Notes: generated from the letters alone by a model not told the origin. Counted from the stretch's first letter, positions 10,401 to 19,376 are shown. The stretch: DNA of 64,000 nucleotides from Caldisericum exile AZM16c01 (GCF_000284335.1 NC_017096.1:1488001-1552000), one strand, 5' to 3'. Numbers and translations are program-made.

Positions 10401-10844
10401 TTTTAGAAGGTCTTTTACTTTGACATCAAACCCAATAGCGTTTGCAACCACATAAAGTTCTCTTTTATTTGATACATTGGCACCAGATTGCGAAATTGCC
10501 GATTCAATTGAAGCATGTTCTGATTTTAAATCAGATAGTGATGCCTTTCCTGTAATTAAAGGATCTTTGCTACCGGGGACATAGACTGTTACTTTATCGT
10601 CTCCGCTCTTTACATTGTAAGCCTTTATAACATCCTTTGGAAGTTCAACACCATCAATAACATCGAAATTTGCCTCAACTTTTGGATGCTGTTTTGCTTG
10701 TAGTTTTTTATCAAGGTACTCAATTACATGAGACTTGGCAACAGAAATTATACTGCTTCCATCATTTGCTTTTGTAAATGAATAGCCAGGCAAAAGTGCA
10801 AGCACAAACACTAAAACAAGCAACAACGAAACTAATTTTTTCAT
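6471..10844 (-). CDS. secreted subtilisin-like protease with C-terminal stalk domain
   Basis: A 1,457-aa exported S8 peptidase. The start at 10844 has a perfect AAAGGAGGTG; an upstream in-frame ATG does not. Residues 1-26 are a signal peptide (MKKLVSLLLVLVFVLALLPG). An I9-like propeptide region precedes the catalytic domain, with Asp197 (VVDTGIDYTHP), His240 (GHGTHVAG) and Ser581 (SGTSMAAPHV). A PA domain is inserted before the Ser. Downstream are fibronectin-like modules, a FlgD-like Ig domain (PFWWDGTDANGNSV), an SbsA/cadherin-like Ig module and two more Ig modules (VTLPTINGINL, VILPDIPQTT). It ends in a copper-amine-oxidase-N-type stalk domain (NGRTLIPIRTLIESLGG, NGRTYIPLRFVSESLG). It probably degrades extracellular protein while tethered at the surface. 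The last 319 codons match the neighbouring gene. Confidence 0.93.
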   Translation of the reverse strand: MKKLVSLLLVLVFVLALLPGYSFTKANDGSSIISVAKSHVIEYLDKKLQAKQHPKVEANFDVIDGVELPKDVIKAYNVKSGDDKVTVYVPGSKDPLITGKASLSDLKSEHASIESAISQSGANVSNKRELYVVANAIGFDVKVKDLLKLYKALGKDRVHFSNVYKVELNYSVPLIGATDVWSNYGADGSGLYLGVVDTGIDYTHPDFGGDGTNHGFPTSKVVAGYDFGDNDSDPMDLQGHGTHVAGIMAADGVVKGVAPKAKLVVAKIVKGGEGYATGIDIARAFDYMGDPDNLDNGPEGKHPKVTAVNMSFGSPYGFVDPFDIEHMAIERCIGTGVFVSLSAGNSYWAYANTFGTSYRYQYIPDWASVGSPSITPSAMSVAASYNSYSRYPALTRIAPTPEVNYAYTVGSGSPDPITTLGDNNGQGYEYVYCGYGGSSEFPPEVSGKIALIRRGNYTFLTKIQNAYNAGAIGVIIFNNTTGYLTMATDGQPSIPAVFISKADGEALLPYAVNGETGGGRVGFRSNTYADVPQLVDTMVSFSSWGPAPDLSFKPEITAPGGGIWSTVPVAQGSYANYSGTSMAAPHVASAAALVKQVHPNWQVSDIKTALMNTAKLITDPSTGVYYSPHLVGAGRVDVKSAVKTPVLVTHFSPKGEIPMPTELPYVALGEQTNYKNQPISFTLRLRNTTSTPATYTVNPGYVQTVDYVMRARVLPGATISASPSTVTVPANGVAFVTITIDATNCTQQTLYFYGYILDYYVNYVEGFIKFVPTDPTLPELHMPYMGVLGKWNQFTDENAWDFNPIIDPPADDPYNLIWWWYGESYFDTWPEFTDGSHWYFTGIDFYGNPDRNAIAVNTNSYYLEANFGLLRNAQNVTIEIRDNSNNLVKTIDSVDWMYKDPYYALDGWLWYFANPWTGQPFWWDGTDANGNSVPDGKYHLVIKATPQKMFNKANYDAPHIVDFPVSLDRVAPSTSWTTTTNPDGSVTVTWSALDSEPSSGIWGFDIEWTSGFAIVSPTQNSFTIPAGENTSEIYVIAIDNAWNMGFGSNPVLTINPTEATISVGQTVSATLSVSGGVAPYSYSVPTVSPKPNGKYGISGNTFNFTPSIDDQDKVFIFTIKVADSFGREDSKQFKVNVLKLPDTTPPTVTLPTINGINLDSPNTTLKLKDNSLTFTVSATDESGIARMVVKVNGIVVIDKNNLDPTIALPDGLNTVEVIVYDTVGNYTSKSFKVLVDTKPPTVILPDIPQTTSTNSLTLKGTLIDTVSGVRSLIINDIPVPVTLEGNFETTLTLSQGTNTITLTAEDNMGNKVTKTLTITYTQPQQTKRSHIVTLTINSPTITIDYTITKNIDTQGSKPIIQNGRTLIPIRTLIESLGGKVLWDAKEQKVTIELNGHSVILYIGKTYAYVDGNKRTLDVAPQIINGRTYIPLRFVSESLGMVVDYDSQSKTITIYYIP

Positions 10845-10886
10845 AGCACCTCCTTTAATAATTGTTCTTTTTTTACTACTATAAAT

Positions 10887-10892
10887 ATTATA
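10887..10892 (-). promoter_or_regulatory. -10 box of the subtilase gene
   Basis: TATAAT on the minus strand 42 bases upstream of the ATG at 10844, within an AT-rich leader that ends in AAAGGAGGTG. No good -35 was found. The promoter lies directly beside the copy B repeat boundary at 10933. Confidence 0.45.
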
Positions 10893-10932
10893 CTCCATTG
10901 AAAAAATTATAACTGTAAAAAAATCAAAGTCA

Positions 10933-12002
10933 ATATCTCAAACATAAATTTTCAAACTTTTTGGGAAACTTGCAGAAATCCTAAATAAAAAGGCAGGCAT
11001 TGAAGCCTGCCTTGATAGGTAGTTATTACAAGTTAGGTTGGATTATGGTATGTAGTAGATTGTTATGGTCTTTGATTGAGAGTCGTAGTCTACAACCATG
11101 CCAAGGGATTCAGAGACAAATCTCAAGGGGATGTAGGTTCTACCGTTTATGATTTGAGGAGCAACATCAAGGGTTCTCTTGTTTCCATCAACATAGGCAT
11201 AGGTTTTGCCAATATAGAGGATTACTGAGTGGCCGTTTAGTTCTATGGTTACTTTCTGTTCTTTTGCATCCCACAGGACTTTGCCACCAAGAGATTCAAT
11301 GAGAGTTCTTATGGGGATAAGGGTTCTACCGTTTTGGATGATGGGTTTACTTCCTTGGGTATCGATGTTTTTGGTGATGGTGTAGTCAATGGTAATGGTT
11401 GGGGAGTTTATGGTAAGGGTTACGATATGGGATCTCTTTGTTTGTTGAGGTTGAGTATAGGTTATTGTAAGGGTTTTGGTAACCTTGTTGCCCATATTAT
11501 CTTCTGCGGTTAATGTTATGGTGTTTGTGCCTTGAGAAAGTGTAAGAGTTGTTTCAAAGTTTCCTTCAAGGGTTACAGGAACAGGAATATCATTTATGAT
11601 AAGGGACCTTACACCTGAAACAGTATCTATCAATGTGCCTTTAAGAGTTAGAGAATTGGTTGATGTTGTTTGTGGAATATCTGGAAGGATAACTGTTGGT
11701 GGTTTTGTATCAACGAGCACTTTGAAGGATTTGGAGGTATAGTTTCCTACTGTATCATAGACTATTACTTCAACAGTATTTAGTCCATCAGGAAGGGCTA
11801 TTGTTGGATCAAGGTTGTTTTTATCAATTACTACAATGCCATTTACTTTTACAACCATTCGTGCTATACCTGATTCATCAGTTGCAGAGACTGTGAATGT
11901 TAGTGAATTATCTTTGAGTTTAAGTGTTGTATTAGGTGAATCAAGGTTAATACCATTTATGGTTGGAAGAGTTACTGTAGGTGGAGTGGTGTCAGGGAGC
12001 TT
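10933..12002. repeat. 1,070-bp direct repeat, copy B
   Basis: Second copy of the cassette at 6361-7430. It encodes the last 319 codons of the phospholipase-D-like protein, the stop and the terminator. The junction in both proteins falls at the residues KLPD, before which the proteins are unrelated. Confidence 0.93.
10983..11012 (-). terminator. rho-independent terminator of the PLD-like gene
   Basis: Same hairpin as at 6411-6440 (GGCAGGC stem, 6-nt loop, then TTTTTATTT on the minus strand), 30 bp beyond the stop at 11043. It separates two large genes read in the same direction. Confidence 0.85.
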
Positions 12003-15000
12003 CATAAACTCAACAGAAATCGTATGGTTAGAGGTAATATTAGTAAATGTATATGTCATCTTAAAAGAATTTGTTATGTTAATTGGAGATCCATCGACTA
12101 AAACTTTGTAGATAAAGTATCCAGGATTTGCTTTAATGGTGAAAGATTGACTGCCACCGTAAGGAATGGAAATAGATCCCAAAGGAGTTATGGAGCCGAA
12201 GGAAGAGTTGTTAACAGAAGAAACCACAAAATACAAAGTTCCTGGATTGCTACTAAGTGGAGTTCCGCCGGAGACTGCCCAGTCGTAGGCAAATGCTTTG
12301 TAGAAGTATTCAAAACCTGCATTTGATTGGATGATGATACCAAGTTCACGGTTTGCACGAGAAGAGTTTTCTGAGCCGTTAATTGAGGAAATATTTACAT
12401 AACCTTTACCACCGATACGAGCAAGGAACATCTTGTTATGTATTGGATAAGAGCCATTACCAGAGGTTGGATTTCCGAGAAGCACATGTATGTTAGGATT
12501 ATTAAGACTATCCAAGTAATTCTTGGTTGGTGTATTTGTTGAAGCACTATTTACGCTATCAAGCAGGATATATACCTGCGCACCACGGTTTGCAGCATTA
12601 ATGAGTGCTTGAAGTCTTGGGTTGATGTAACTACTGGATGGCCCCCAGTATAAATATTCATATTGATTTTCATCAATAACAATATCTCCTGCTCCTGCCC
12701 TATTAATCAAACCTATAATTCCTTCTGTTGCTTTAATTGAGGTATCAGGCGATTGAATAAGTTCAAGTTCCTCATACTCCGTTACGGTAAGAGGTTGCGG
12801 TTGCACAGGATAGTAACCAGATGGATTATCCATTGCAGGCGGAGTGTATCCAGAAGGAGGCGCATCTGTTAGAGGATTATATGGTGATACATCATAATAG
12901 CCAATATTAAAATCATGATTAAAGATTTTCAAAACTCCCTGAACAATGACTGGATCATTTGTAAGTATTGTTGCACCTCTATTTCCTGCTGTGCCATCAG
13001 AAAGGTCATCACAAGGCATTGAACTTCTTGTGAGGTTATCTGCAGAGATAAATACTTTGCTATCATCAATAATTATTGTCTTAATATGGACGTTATTGTA
13101 TCTATCGTGTGGATATGGTGAGTTGGATGGGTTTCTCAGGAAGTATGCAGTTCCGCCTTTATTTACGACTTGTGTTACAAACCATCTTACTTGATCGTAT
13201 GTCCCACCAGTTGCACCGTATACTTGACCGTCCATAAGCACCTTAACCTGCACTCCTGCATCCATTCTGTTAAGAATTTCCTGCATAAGTTCAAGACTTG
13301 TTATAGTATAAAGTTCAATCTTAATAGATGATTGAGCAGACCTTATAGCATCTCTTAAAGCATAGAAAGCATTGTCTGGAGAAAGGGCAAATGTTGTTGT
13401 TACAACGCCTGAATGTTTCACAGTTGTAGGGAAAAGATCCCATGTATCCCAGCCTGGGTACATTATCTTGCAACCACCGATTGGCTCGTTTGGATCCCAA
13501 GACCAGTCTGATGCGGTATTTGTATCAGGAATTGGCTTTCCTGTTGTCTCATCGAGTTTTCTATAGGCAATATCGCCTTCAGGTGAGATGTATGAAGCAA
13601 AGATATAAGGAGTAATCTTTGATCCAATCCAGCCAGTGTTAGCATAGTCAGAATTTCCCCATACTACTATGTCCACAATACTGTTTGAACTATCAAACAT
13701 TGCACACTCATCACCGTTGTTATCGAAAATAGGGAACGTGCCATTAACATCGGTTAGATTTGGAACCGTAGAGTCTGTATCTTTGCCGTATTCAAAATTC
13801 GGCTTAAATCCAAATTCATTGTAAAATTCAGTTGCTTCTCTTGCAACCCAAATTCTTGTATCCGGTGCGATATAAGTGTCCTGTGGGAATTGTATTGTGC
13901 CTTCGAAATCTGTAATCGTATAGTTAGAAATATCCACAGTTGCAGAACCTGTATTCATAAGGCAAACTGCTTCACCTTTCTCATTTATGCCTTGTTCAAG
14001 CGAATTATACATAACTGCAAAAATCTTTAATGAAGTATCTTGTGATGTTGTAAACGGTGTTGTAGGAGACGGAGATTGGAACGTTACTGTTGCAAACTGG
14101 AATGTATAATCAGTGCCCATTGTATAACCATTGGTATCTTTAATGTTTTTAGAAACGGTTACTGTAATTCCAATATCATATGGAAGACTCCCACTTGGAG
14201 TAAAAGTGATCGTGAAAGTATTATTATCATATGAAACACTACCGCCAATTTGATTTCCGGAAGAATCTTTCACGATGATGCTTGAGTTATCAATGCTTGT
14301 AGGATCAAGTGCTCTATCAAATGTTACACTAATCGTAGAATTCATTGAAACTCCAGTTGCGTTATTTACAGGGTTTGTTGAGACAATTTGAGGCTTGTTA
14401 AGCAGGATATCGCTTTGATATCTTGGTTGAATCTGGTAATTAGAACTATACTGCCCAAGGAAACCTGTAACGGTTATACTATCTCCAACAAGTATATTTG
14501 AGGTATTAATACCGGTTGAAGAATATACGTAAACTTGCCTGTCGTTTGTTCCATCAGTTAAAACAATAGTTATATTTGTTGTGCCGCTCTTTGACTTTAC
14601 CGTGCCAGTTACCTTAACAAGGAACCCTTCGTATGATTCACCAACTTGATCAAGTGCAAGAGTAATTGGATCAGGGCAAGTGCCTGGACCAATTCGGTTA
14701 ATATAGCTTACAGGAGAAAGTTCAAGCAGGTTATTGTAATTGTAAAGTGTTCCTTTTACTTCAACTACATCGCCAAGAGATATACCTGTTGGCTGAGTTG
14801 AAGGATAAATATATATACCACCAGTTGAATCTTGGATTGCAAAACCTCTGTTAAATGTTCCTGGAACAACAGTTACATTACCTCTTATGTATACGGTTGT
14901 ACCTAAGGGCTTTGCTCTTGCTTCAGCAATCGTTATTGGAAGTTCAACAGTTGTAAATGACCATGAGTAATCAGCACCCATAAGATTGCCGCTTGTATCC

Positions 15001-16427
15001 TTTATAGAGCCTGAAAGTGTTGCAGTATATGTTGTGTTTGAAGAAAGATTAGACGAAGGTGTAAATGTTGCAGTTTTGGAAGAAGAATCATAAGAAACTG
15101 TCCCAGAAACAGAATTGTTTGAAGAGTCTTTTAATGTAAATGATGAGGTTGTAAGTGTTGAGGTATCAATGTCTTTATCAAAAGTTGCAGAAATAGTTGT
15201 ATCAACTGCTACACCTGTTGCACCGTCAACAGGGTTAGTTGAGAGAACCTTAGGGCCTGCACTTTGGGTAGTAAATGAGATGGAGTAATCCGAAGGCATT
15301 GGATTTCCTAAGGAATCCTTCACACCATTACTTCCACCTAAAATTGTAAATGTATAAGTTGTTGTTATATTTAGATAAGAAGAAGGAGAAAATGTAACTG
15401 TATTAGTAGATGATTCAAAACTTACACTTCCAGAAACTGGATTACCTGAGGAGTCTTTAAGAATAATCGTATTTACATTTATGGTAGAAGAATCCATTGC
15501 TTTCGTAAAGACTGCTTTCACGGTGGTATTTAATGGAACATTTGTTGCTCCATCTGAAGGTGTCGTAGAAAATACAGATGGAGGATAACTTGTTTGAGTT
15601 CCATTTATAGTGACATTCGAGGTGGTTTGTCCTGCTTTTACAAAGACATCTGTTGTTGCGTTTCCAATTTTAGTATTTGTTGAAGGATCCCACACCTCAA
15701 CAGTGTATCCTGTACCAACAGGTGCTGCAACTTTGAAATAGCCAGGAGTTGAAGAATAGCCTTCATTAACACCATTATCCTCAGTCATATAAATGCCAAT
15801 GATAGTGCCGGAAGAGTTCTTCACTACCACTGGGCAGTTTGAGGCAGGTGTAGTTCCGTCAATTTGGTAAGCAATTCCTTCAATCCAACCGCCATCTGTA
15901 TCTACCCAGGATGGAGGAGTAAACCCTGAAATACGCATATTCATCATATGAACAGAATTGTAAGTTCCCGTTATCTGAGTAGTTGTATTACTTGTAAGAT
16001 AGGCTCTAAATCTTATGTTAGGTAAAGTGCCGTAATCCTTATCAATCCTTGATTTTACAAATACCCAGCCAGACCAATTGCCAGAACTATCTGTTGTTAT
16101 AACAGGATGTCCTGATGTTGAACTTGGAGAACTTGAAGTTGTCGGAACCCACTGAGATGTTGAAGCATTCCAAATGTAGCTACCAGAAGGATTAGTGCCA
16201 TAGTAATAGTAGGCATTTAAATAGTAGTTTGCATTAGGGTTTGCTCCGGTAATCGTTAAGTAATAAGCAACAGGTGTTCCAGAATTCTGCGTCCCATCGT
16301 AAGGTGCATAATAAAATGGAAAAGAACAAGATAAGGACGCAGCTCCCTTTACTACATTTCCAAGCGGTGCAATGAGAGAGACAACCATTGCAATCGCAAC
16401 CATTACAGCAAAGGCTTTATTTCTCAT
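11043..16427 (-). CDS. giant secreted phospholipase-D-like multidomain protein
   Basis: A 1,794-aa exported protein. The start at 16427 has GAAGGAGGTAAT and is followed by a signal peptide (MRNKAFAVMVAIAMVVSLIAP). Order of modules: a tyrosine-rich N-terminal domain; an Ig-like spacer; SbsA/Big_5-type Ig repeats (VFSTTPSDGATNVPLNTTV and a second similar unit); an OB-fold nucleic-acid-binding-like module (IAEARAKPLGTTVYIRGNV); a third Big_5 repeat; a lamin-tail-like domain; and two phospholipase D half-domains. The first HKD motif is intact (HIKTIIIDD). The second reads HNKMFLAR, with Arg in place of Asp. An InlB-like repeat, two Ig modules and a stalk domain follow. OB fold plus lamin tail plus PLD suggests a surface nuclease rather than a lipase. 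No neighbouring nuclease partner is seen. Confidence 0.88.
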   Translation of the reverse strand: MRNKAFAVMVAIAMVVSLIAPLGNVVKGAASLSCSFPFYYAPYDGTQNSGTPVAYYLTITGANPNANYYLNAYYYYGTNPSGSYIWNASTSQWVPTTSSSPSSTSGHPVITTDSSGNWSGWVFVKSRIDKDYGTLPNIRFRAYLTSNTTTQITGTYNSVHMMNMRISGFTPPSWVDTDGGWIEGIAYQIDGTTPASNCPVVVKNSSGTIIGIYMTEDNGVNEGYSSTPGYFKVAAPVGTGYTVEVWDPSTNTKIGNATTDVFVKAGQTTSNVTINGTQTSYPPSVFSTTPSDGATNVPLNTTVKAVFTKAMDSSTINVNTIILKDSSGNPVSGSVSFESSTNTVTFSPSSYLNITTTYTFTILGGSNGVKDSLGNPMPSDYSISFTTQSAGPKVLSTNPVDGATGVAVDTTISATFDKDIDTSTLTTSSFTLKDSSNNSVSGTVSYDSSSKTATFTPSSNLSSNTTYTATLSGSIKDTSGNLMGADYSWSFTTVELPITIAEARAKPLGTTVYIRGNVTVVPGTFNRGFAIQDSTGGIYIYPSTQPTGISLGDVVEVKGTLYNYNNLLELSPVSYINRIGPGTCPDPITLALDQVGESYEGFLVKVTGTVKSKSGTTNITIVLTDGTNDRQVYVYSSTGINTSNILVGDSITVTGFLGQYSSNYQIQPRYQSDILLNKPQIVSTNPVNNATGVSMNSTISVTFDRALDPTSIDNSSIIVKDSSGNQIGGSVSYDNNTFTITFTPSGSLPYDIGITVTVSKNIKDTNGYTMGTDYTFQFATVTFQSPSPTTPFTTSQDTSLKIFAVMYNSLEQGINEKGEAVCLMNTGSATVDISNYTITDFEGTIQFPQDTYIAPDTRIWVAREATEFYNEFGFKPNFEYGKDTDSTVPNLTDVNGTFPIFDNNGDECAMFDSSNSIVDIVVWGNSDYANTGWIGSKITPYIFASYISPEGDIAYRKLDETTGKPIPDTNTASDWSWDPNEPIGGCKIMYPGWDTWDLFPTTVKHSGVVTTTFALSPDNAFYALRDAIRSAQSSIKIELYTITSLELMQEILNRMDAGVQVKVLMDGQVYGATGGTYDQVRWFVTQVVNKGGTAYFLRNPSNSPYPHDRYNNVHIKTIIIDDSKVFISADNLTRSSMPCDDLSDGTAGNRGATILTNDPVIVQGVLKIFNHDFNIGYYDVSPYNPLTDAPPSGYTPPAMDNPSGYYPVQPQPLTVTEYEELELIQSPDTSIKATEGIIGLINRAGAGDIVIDENQYEYLYWGPSSSYINPRLQALINAANRGAQVYILLDSVNSASTNTPTKNYLDSLNNPNIHVLLGNPTSGNGSYPIHNKMFLARIGGKGYVNISSINGSENSSRANRELGIIIQSNAGFEYFYKAFAYDWAVSGGTPLSSNPGTLYFVVSSVNNSSFGSITPLGSISIPYGGSQSFTIKANPGYFIYKVLVDGSPINITNSFKMTYTFTNITSNHTISVEFMKLPDTTPPTVTLPTINGINLDSPNTTLKLKDNSLTFTVSATDESGIARMVVKVNGIVVIDKNNLDPTIALPDGLNTVEVIVYDTVGNYTSKSFKVLVDTKPPTVILPDIPQTTSTNSLTLKGTLIDTVSGVRSLIINDIPVPVTLEGNFETTLTLSQGTNTITLTAEDNMGNKVTKTLTITYTQPQQTKRSHIVTLTINSPTITIDYTITKNIDTQGSKPIIQNGRTLIPIRTLIESLGGKVLWDAKEQKVTIELNGHSVILYIGKTYAYVDGNKRTLDVAPQIINGRTYIPLRFVSESLGMVVDYDSQSKTITIYYIP

Positions 16428-16556
16428 ATTACCTCCTTCTTTTATTTGTGGCATATATTTTACCACAGGAAAATTGTAAAACGAAGTGCGAAAAAAGAAA
16501 ATACATAAAAAATTATATTTTAGTCGTCTCAGAGAAGTATTGCGGTAAGACAATTA

Positions 16557-16740
16557 TTAGAAAGGGCACATGCCCTTTCTAACTTACCCCTAAGGATAAA
16601 AAGATTTTTAATGTTTATGGGGGAGCACTGAGGGGGGTATTTTGCCCCCTCAGATTGAACTGAGGAGACCCCTCAGAAAGGCTTCTCGGGGTGACAATTA
16701 AAATCATTTCGGCATGACTATAAATGACGATTAATATTAG
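16557..16740. repeat. intergenic mosaic repeat, unit R1
   Basis: Begins with a 26-nt palindrome (TTAGAAAGGGCA, 2-nt centre, TGCCCTTTCTAA; 16557-16582), then an ATCCTTAGG-type segment in reverse, then a hairpin CTGAGGGGG/CCCCCTCAG (16628-16636 and 16645-16653). It ends with a TTTCGGCATGACTA segment. The palindrome and ATCCTTAGG segment recur inverted at about 29290-29339, and the hairpin with its following bases recurs at about 54723-54785. No coding potential. Confidence 0.75.
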
Positions 16741-16795
16741 ACACCCTGTTATCGACACTTTTAAAAACAACTATTGCACAGTCGAGTTGAATGTC

Positions 16796-16820
16796 GAGGA
16801 GGGAAACTTTCTCCCTCCTC
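16796..16820. repeat. hairpin downstream of the metallopeptidase gene
   Basis: Inverted repeat GAGGAGGGA/TCCCTCCTC (16796-16804 and 16812-16820, 7-nt loop), 23 bp past the stop of the metallopeptidase. It could stop or stabilise the minus-strand transcript, but there is no T-run after it. It resembles the hairpins of the mosaic intergenic repeats. Confidence 0.5.
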
Positions 16821-16842
16821 CGATTAAAATGATAAGGTAATA

Positions 16843-18426
16843 TTACTTTCCTTTTATAAATTCAACAAGGTAAGTAGAAGTTAAGGGTTCGCTGGTTGCA
16901 AATTCAACAAGGTCGTCCCAGCGAAGAGATGCACCTTTCCTAAAAACTTTCTCCACAAAAAATTCGCCAACCTGTGGCTCAATAAACCCATTGGAAATAT
17001 TTTTATTAATATAGGCGCTAAATTGGGATGCAAGGATTTCACCCAAAAGGTAGTTGTGATAATACACAGGCGAAGAACCAAAATGAATTTTTGAAGCCCA
17101 ATCGGGATACATGCGCCTCTCGGGAAGATCGATGTATTGTAATTCATGCACAATATCGTACCAGAGGTTGTTGAGGTCGCCTTCGGGATTTCTGTATAGT
17201 TCTTTCTCAAAGAACACAAATGTGATAACCCAGCGAGTTGTAATTGCAAGTTGGTATCGGAGAAGTTTCATAAGGCGTGGTGAAATTTCTGAAAGGTTTA
17301 GAGAAGCAAGGTTTAGGATCTTTTCGTAAAATTCAGGATGACGAGCAAGCCGTCCAAAGAACATTGCAACTGCTTCAGTTGTAAAGATGTGAGCAGGATC
17401 CCTTAAAATAAAGGGAAGAGTTTTATCGATATACTTTTCATAAACTGCATGCCCATACTCGTGAAGAGTTGTCTCAAGCCATTTTATATCGTTTCGAATA
17501 TTCTCAAGCACCCTCACATCGTCCATCTTATCAATGGAAATGGTGAATGCGTGAGGGTTTTTGCCTTTTCTTTCGTAGAGGTCTGACCTTTCAACAATAT
17601 CCCTTATATCGAGACCAATCCGTGAATAAACATCCTCGACAAGTTTAACAACATCCTTATCTTTCACAAACTTGTCATAATCATAATCGTCAATTGAGGG
17701 CACTTCCTGGAAGAAGAGGTCTTCGTATAGCCAAGGCTTTACTTCACTTTTGGGCACACCAAATTTCTTTGAGATGACTGTGTCAATATCGTCTTTTATC
17801 TCTGTGAATATCTCATCTGTGTCATTTTTAATTTTTGCAAAAAGTGTGTGGATCTCGTCAGTTGAAAGTTCTTGAAGTTCCATCATCATATCATAGTAAT
17901 TCGTAAAGCCAAGGGATTTTGCATTTTCGTTTCGAATTTTTATAAGGTCGATGAGTTTTGGTGCAATTACTTCACCAATTGATTTTGAGGCAAGGTAAGC
18001 CTTTTTTCTCTCTTCAATATCGGTGCTTGTTTTTAAAATCTCCACAATATCGTTTGTGGAAACTTCTTTGCCATCAATTTGCGGTCTATAATTTGTGTAA
18101 ATACTTTCAATTTCAACTTCCCTTTTTACAACCTCTTCAATTGCTTCCTTTGGAAGTTGATTTGGAAACATCTCGTGAAAGAGAATCGTAAGTTGTCTTT
18201 TGTCAAGTGGATCGAGGTTTTCACCGAATTGCTCTAAGGATTCTTTTATCATTTCAAAGAGGTCTCTATTTGATAGGTATAATTTCAATTCAACTTCTGT
18301 TCGCTCAAGTTCACGGGCGTATTCTTCTTTTCCTGTGGTTGCAAGATTCCAATAGGCAAGGGCATATGCCTTATAAAGGCGCTCAAGGTCACTATTTACC
18401 TTACTTAAAAGTTCTTTTATTTCCAT
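16843..18426 (-). CDS. M3/M2-like zinc metallopeptidase
   Basis: A 527-aa cytoplasmic-looking peptidase of the MA clan. The zinc site is His322-Glu323-x-x-His326 (LETTLHEYGHAVY) with the third ligand Glu351 in TTEAVAMFFG, 25 residues later as expected for M3-type enzymes. The N-terminal half is helical with the ENAKSLGFTNYYDMM segment typical of M2/M3 oligopeptidases and carboxypeptidases. No signal peptide. ATG at 18426 is chosen because AAAGGTGG lies eight bases upstream; a GTG start four codons earlier overlaps that site. Likely role is oligopeptide degradation, which would complement the secreted proteases nearby. Whether it is an endo- or carboxypeptidase cannot be told. Confidence 0.8.
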   Translation of the reverse strand: MEIKELLSKVNSDLERLYKAYALAYWNLATTGKEEYARELERTEVELKLYLSNRDLFEMIKESLEQFGENLDPLDKRQLTILFHEMFPNQLPKEAIEEVVKREVEIESIYTNYRPQIDGKEVSTNDIVEILKTSTDIEERKKAYLASKSIGEVIAPKLIDLIKIRNENAKSLGFTNYYDMMMELQELSTDEIHTLFAKIKNDTDEIFTEIKDDIDTVISKKFGVPKSEVKPWLYEDLFFQEVPSIDDYDYDKFVKDKDVVKLVEDVYSRIGLDIRDIVERSDLYERKGKNPHAFTISIDKMDDVRVLENIRNDIKWLETTLHEYGHAVYEKYIDKTLPFILRDPAHIFTTEAVAMFFGRLARHPEFYEKILNLASLNLSEISPRLMKLLRYQLAITTRWVITFVFFEKELYRNPEGDLNNLWYDIVHELQYIDLPERRMYPDWASKIHFGSSPVYYHNYLLGEILASQFSAYINKNISNGFIEPQVGEFFVEKVFRKGASLRWDDLVEFATSEPLTSTYLVEFIKGK

Positions 18427-18499
18427 GTATTTCACCACCTTTCTTATGGATTCCTAATTTAGTGTAGCATAAAAGTCGTGTAAAAAGAAAAATTTTCAT

Positions 18500-18505
18500 T
18501 ATAAT
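18500..18505 (+). promoter_or_regulatory. -10 box giving a leaderless transcript
   Basis: TATAAT seven bases before the ATG at 18513, with no Shine-Dalgarno sequence between them. Transcription would start at or next to the A of the ATG. No strong -35 is visible. Confidence 0.6.
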
Positions 18506-18512
18506 TTATTCT

Positions 18513-19376
18513 ATGGAAGGCGAAAACAAAGTAAAGTTAATATTGATACTTGTTATTGGCGTCATAAGTGTTGGAGTTTCATCAATTCTTATAAGGCTAA
18601 CGGATGCAGAGCCTATTGTTATTGCAACTTACAGGCTTACGCTTAGTGCCCTTTTGGTTGCACCACTTTATATTTTTTATCAAAAAAAGATTCCTTTTAA
18701 GGAATCCATTGCATTTGTGCCACTTGCAGTGTTTCTATCAACACACTTTATCCTTTGGATATACTCCCTTAAATTCACAACGGTTGCAAGTTCAACTGTT
18801 CTTGTAACAACAAATCCCATTTTTGTGCCGATTTTTGGTTATCTTTTCTACAAAAAGGTTGTTAAAAAAGAACTCCTTTTGGGTATTGCAATTGCAATAT
18901 CAGGAAGTATTCTCATTGGACTTTCATCAAAGGGAAGCATGGCAAAAGCACCACTTTTAGGAGACATACTTGCACTACTTGGAGCAATTGCCGTATCGCT
19001 TTATCTCACATTTACAAACAGAATAAGACAAAAATTTGAATTAATTCCTTTTATATTTTTTACATATTCTTACACTGCAATTATCCTTATTATCGTTTCA
19101 GTTATAACAAGACAAAACAATTTCCACTACCCAATGCACACATTTTTCATGTTTTTCCTTGTTGCGTTTATCCCGCAGATTTTGGGACACACGGCATATA
19201 ACTATTCTCTTAAATATTTAGACCCATCGTTTATTGCTGTCACAATCCTTGGCGAACCAGTTATTGCAACAATAGGTGCATACTTTATTCTTAACGAAAT
19301 ACCGTCGCTTTTGGAGATTATTGGAGCAGTGCTCATATTAACTGGTATTTACATTTCTGCTCGTGTTGAGGTATAA
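18513..19376 (+). CDS. DMT-family permease (EamA)
   Basis: A 287-aa inner-membrane protein with ten hydrophobic helices arranged as two EamA repeats (about residues 8-140 and 150-285). The ends of the two halves show the usual pattern (AVFLSTHFILWIYSLKFTT with TNPIFVPIFGYLFYKK, then YNYSLKYLDPSFIAVTILGEPV with GAVLILTGIYISAR). Such proteins export or import metabolites or amino acids; substrate is not predictable. The ATG has no ribosome-binding site but a TATAAT seven bases upstream. The divergent neighbour is the metallopeptidase, and the stop overlaps the promoter of the sulfur-carrier gene. Confidence 0.87.
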   Translation: MEGENKVKLILILVIGVISVGVSSILIRLTDAEPIVIATYRLTLSALLVAPLYIFYQKKIPFKESIAFVPLAVFLSTHFILWIYSLKFTTVASSTVLVTTNPIFVPIFGYLFYKKVVKKELLLGIAIAISGSILIGLSSKGSMAKAPLLGDILALLGAIAVSLYLTFTNRIRQKFELIPFIFFTYSYTAIILIIVSVITRQNNFHYPMHTFFMFFLVAFIPQILGHTAYNYSLKYLDPSFIAVTILGEPVIATIGAYFILNEIPSLLEIIGAVLILTGIYISARVEV

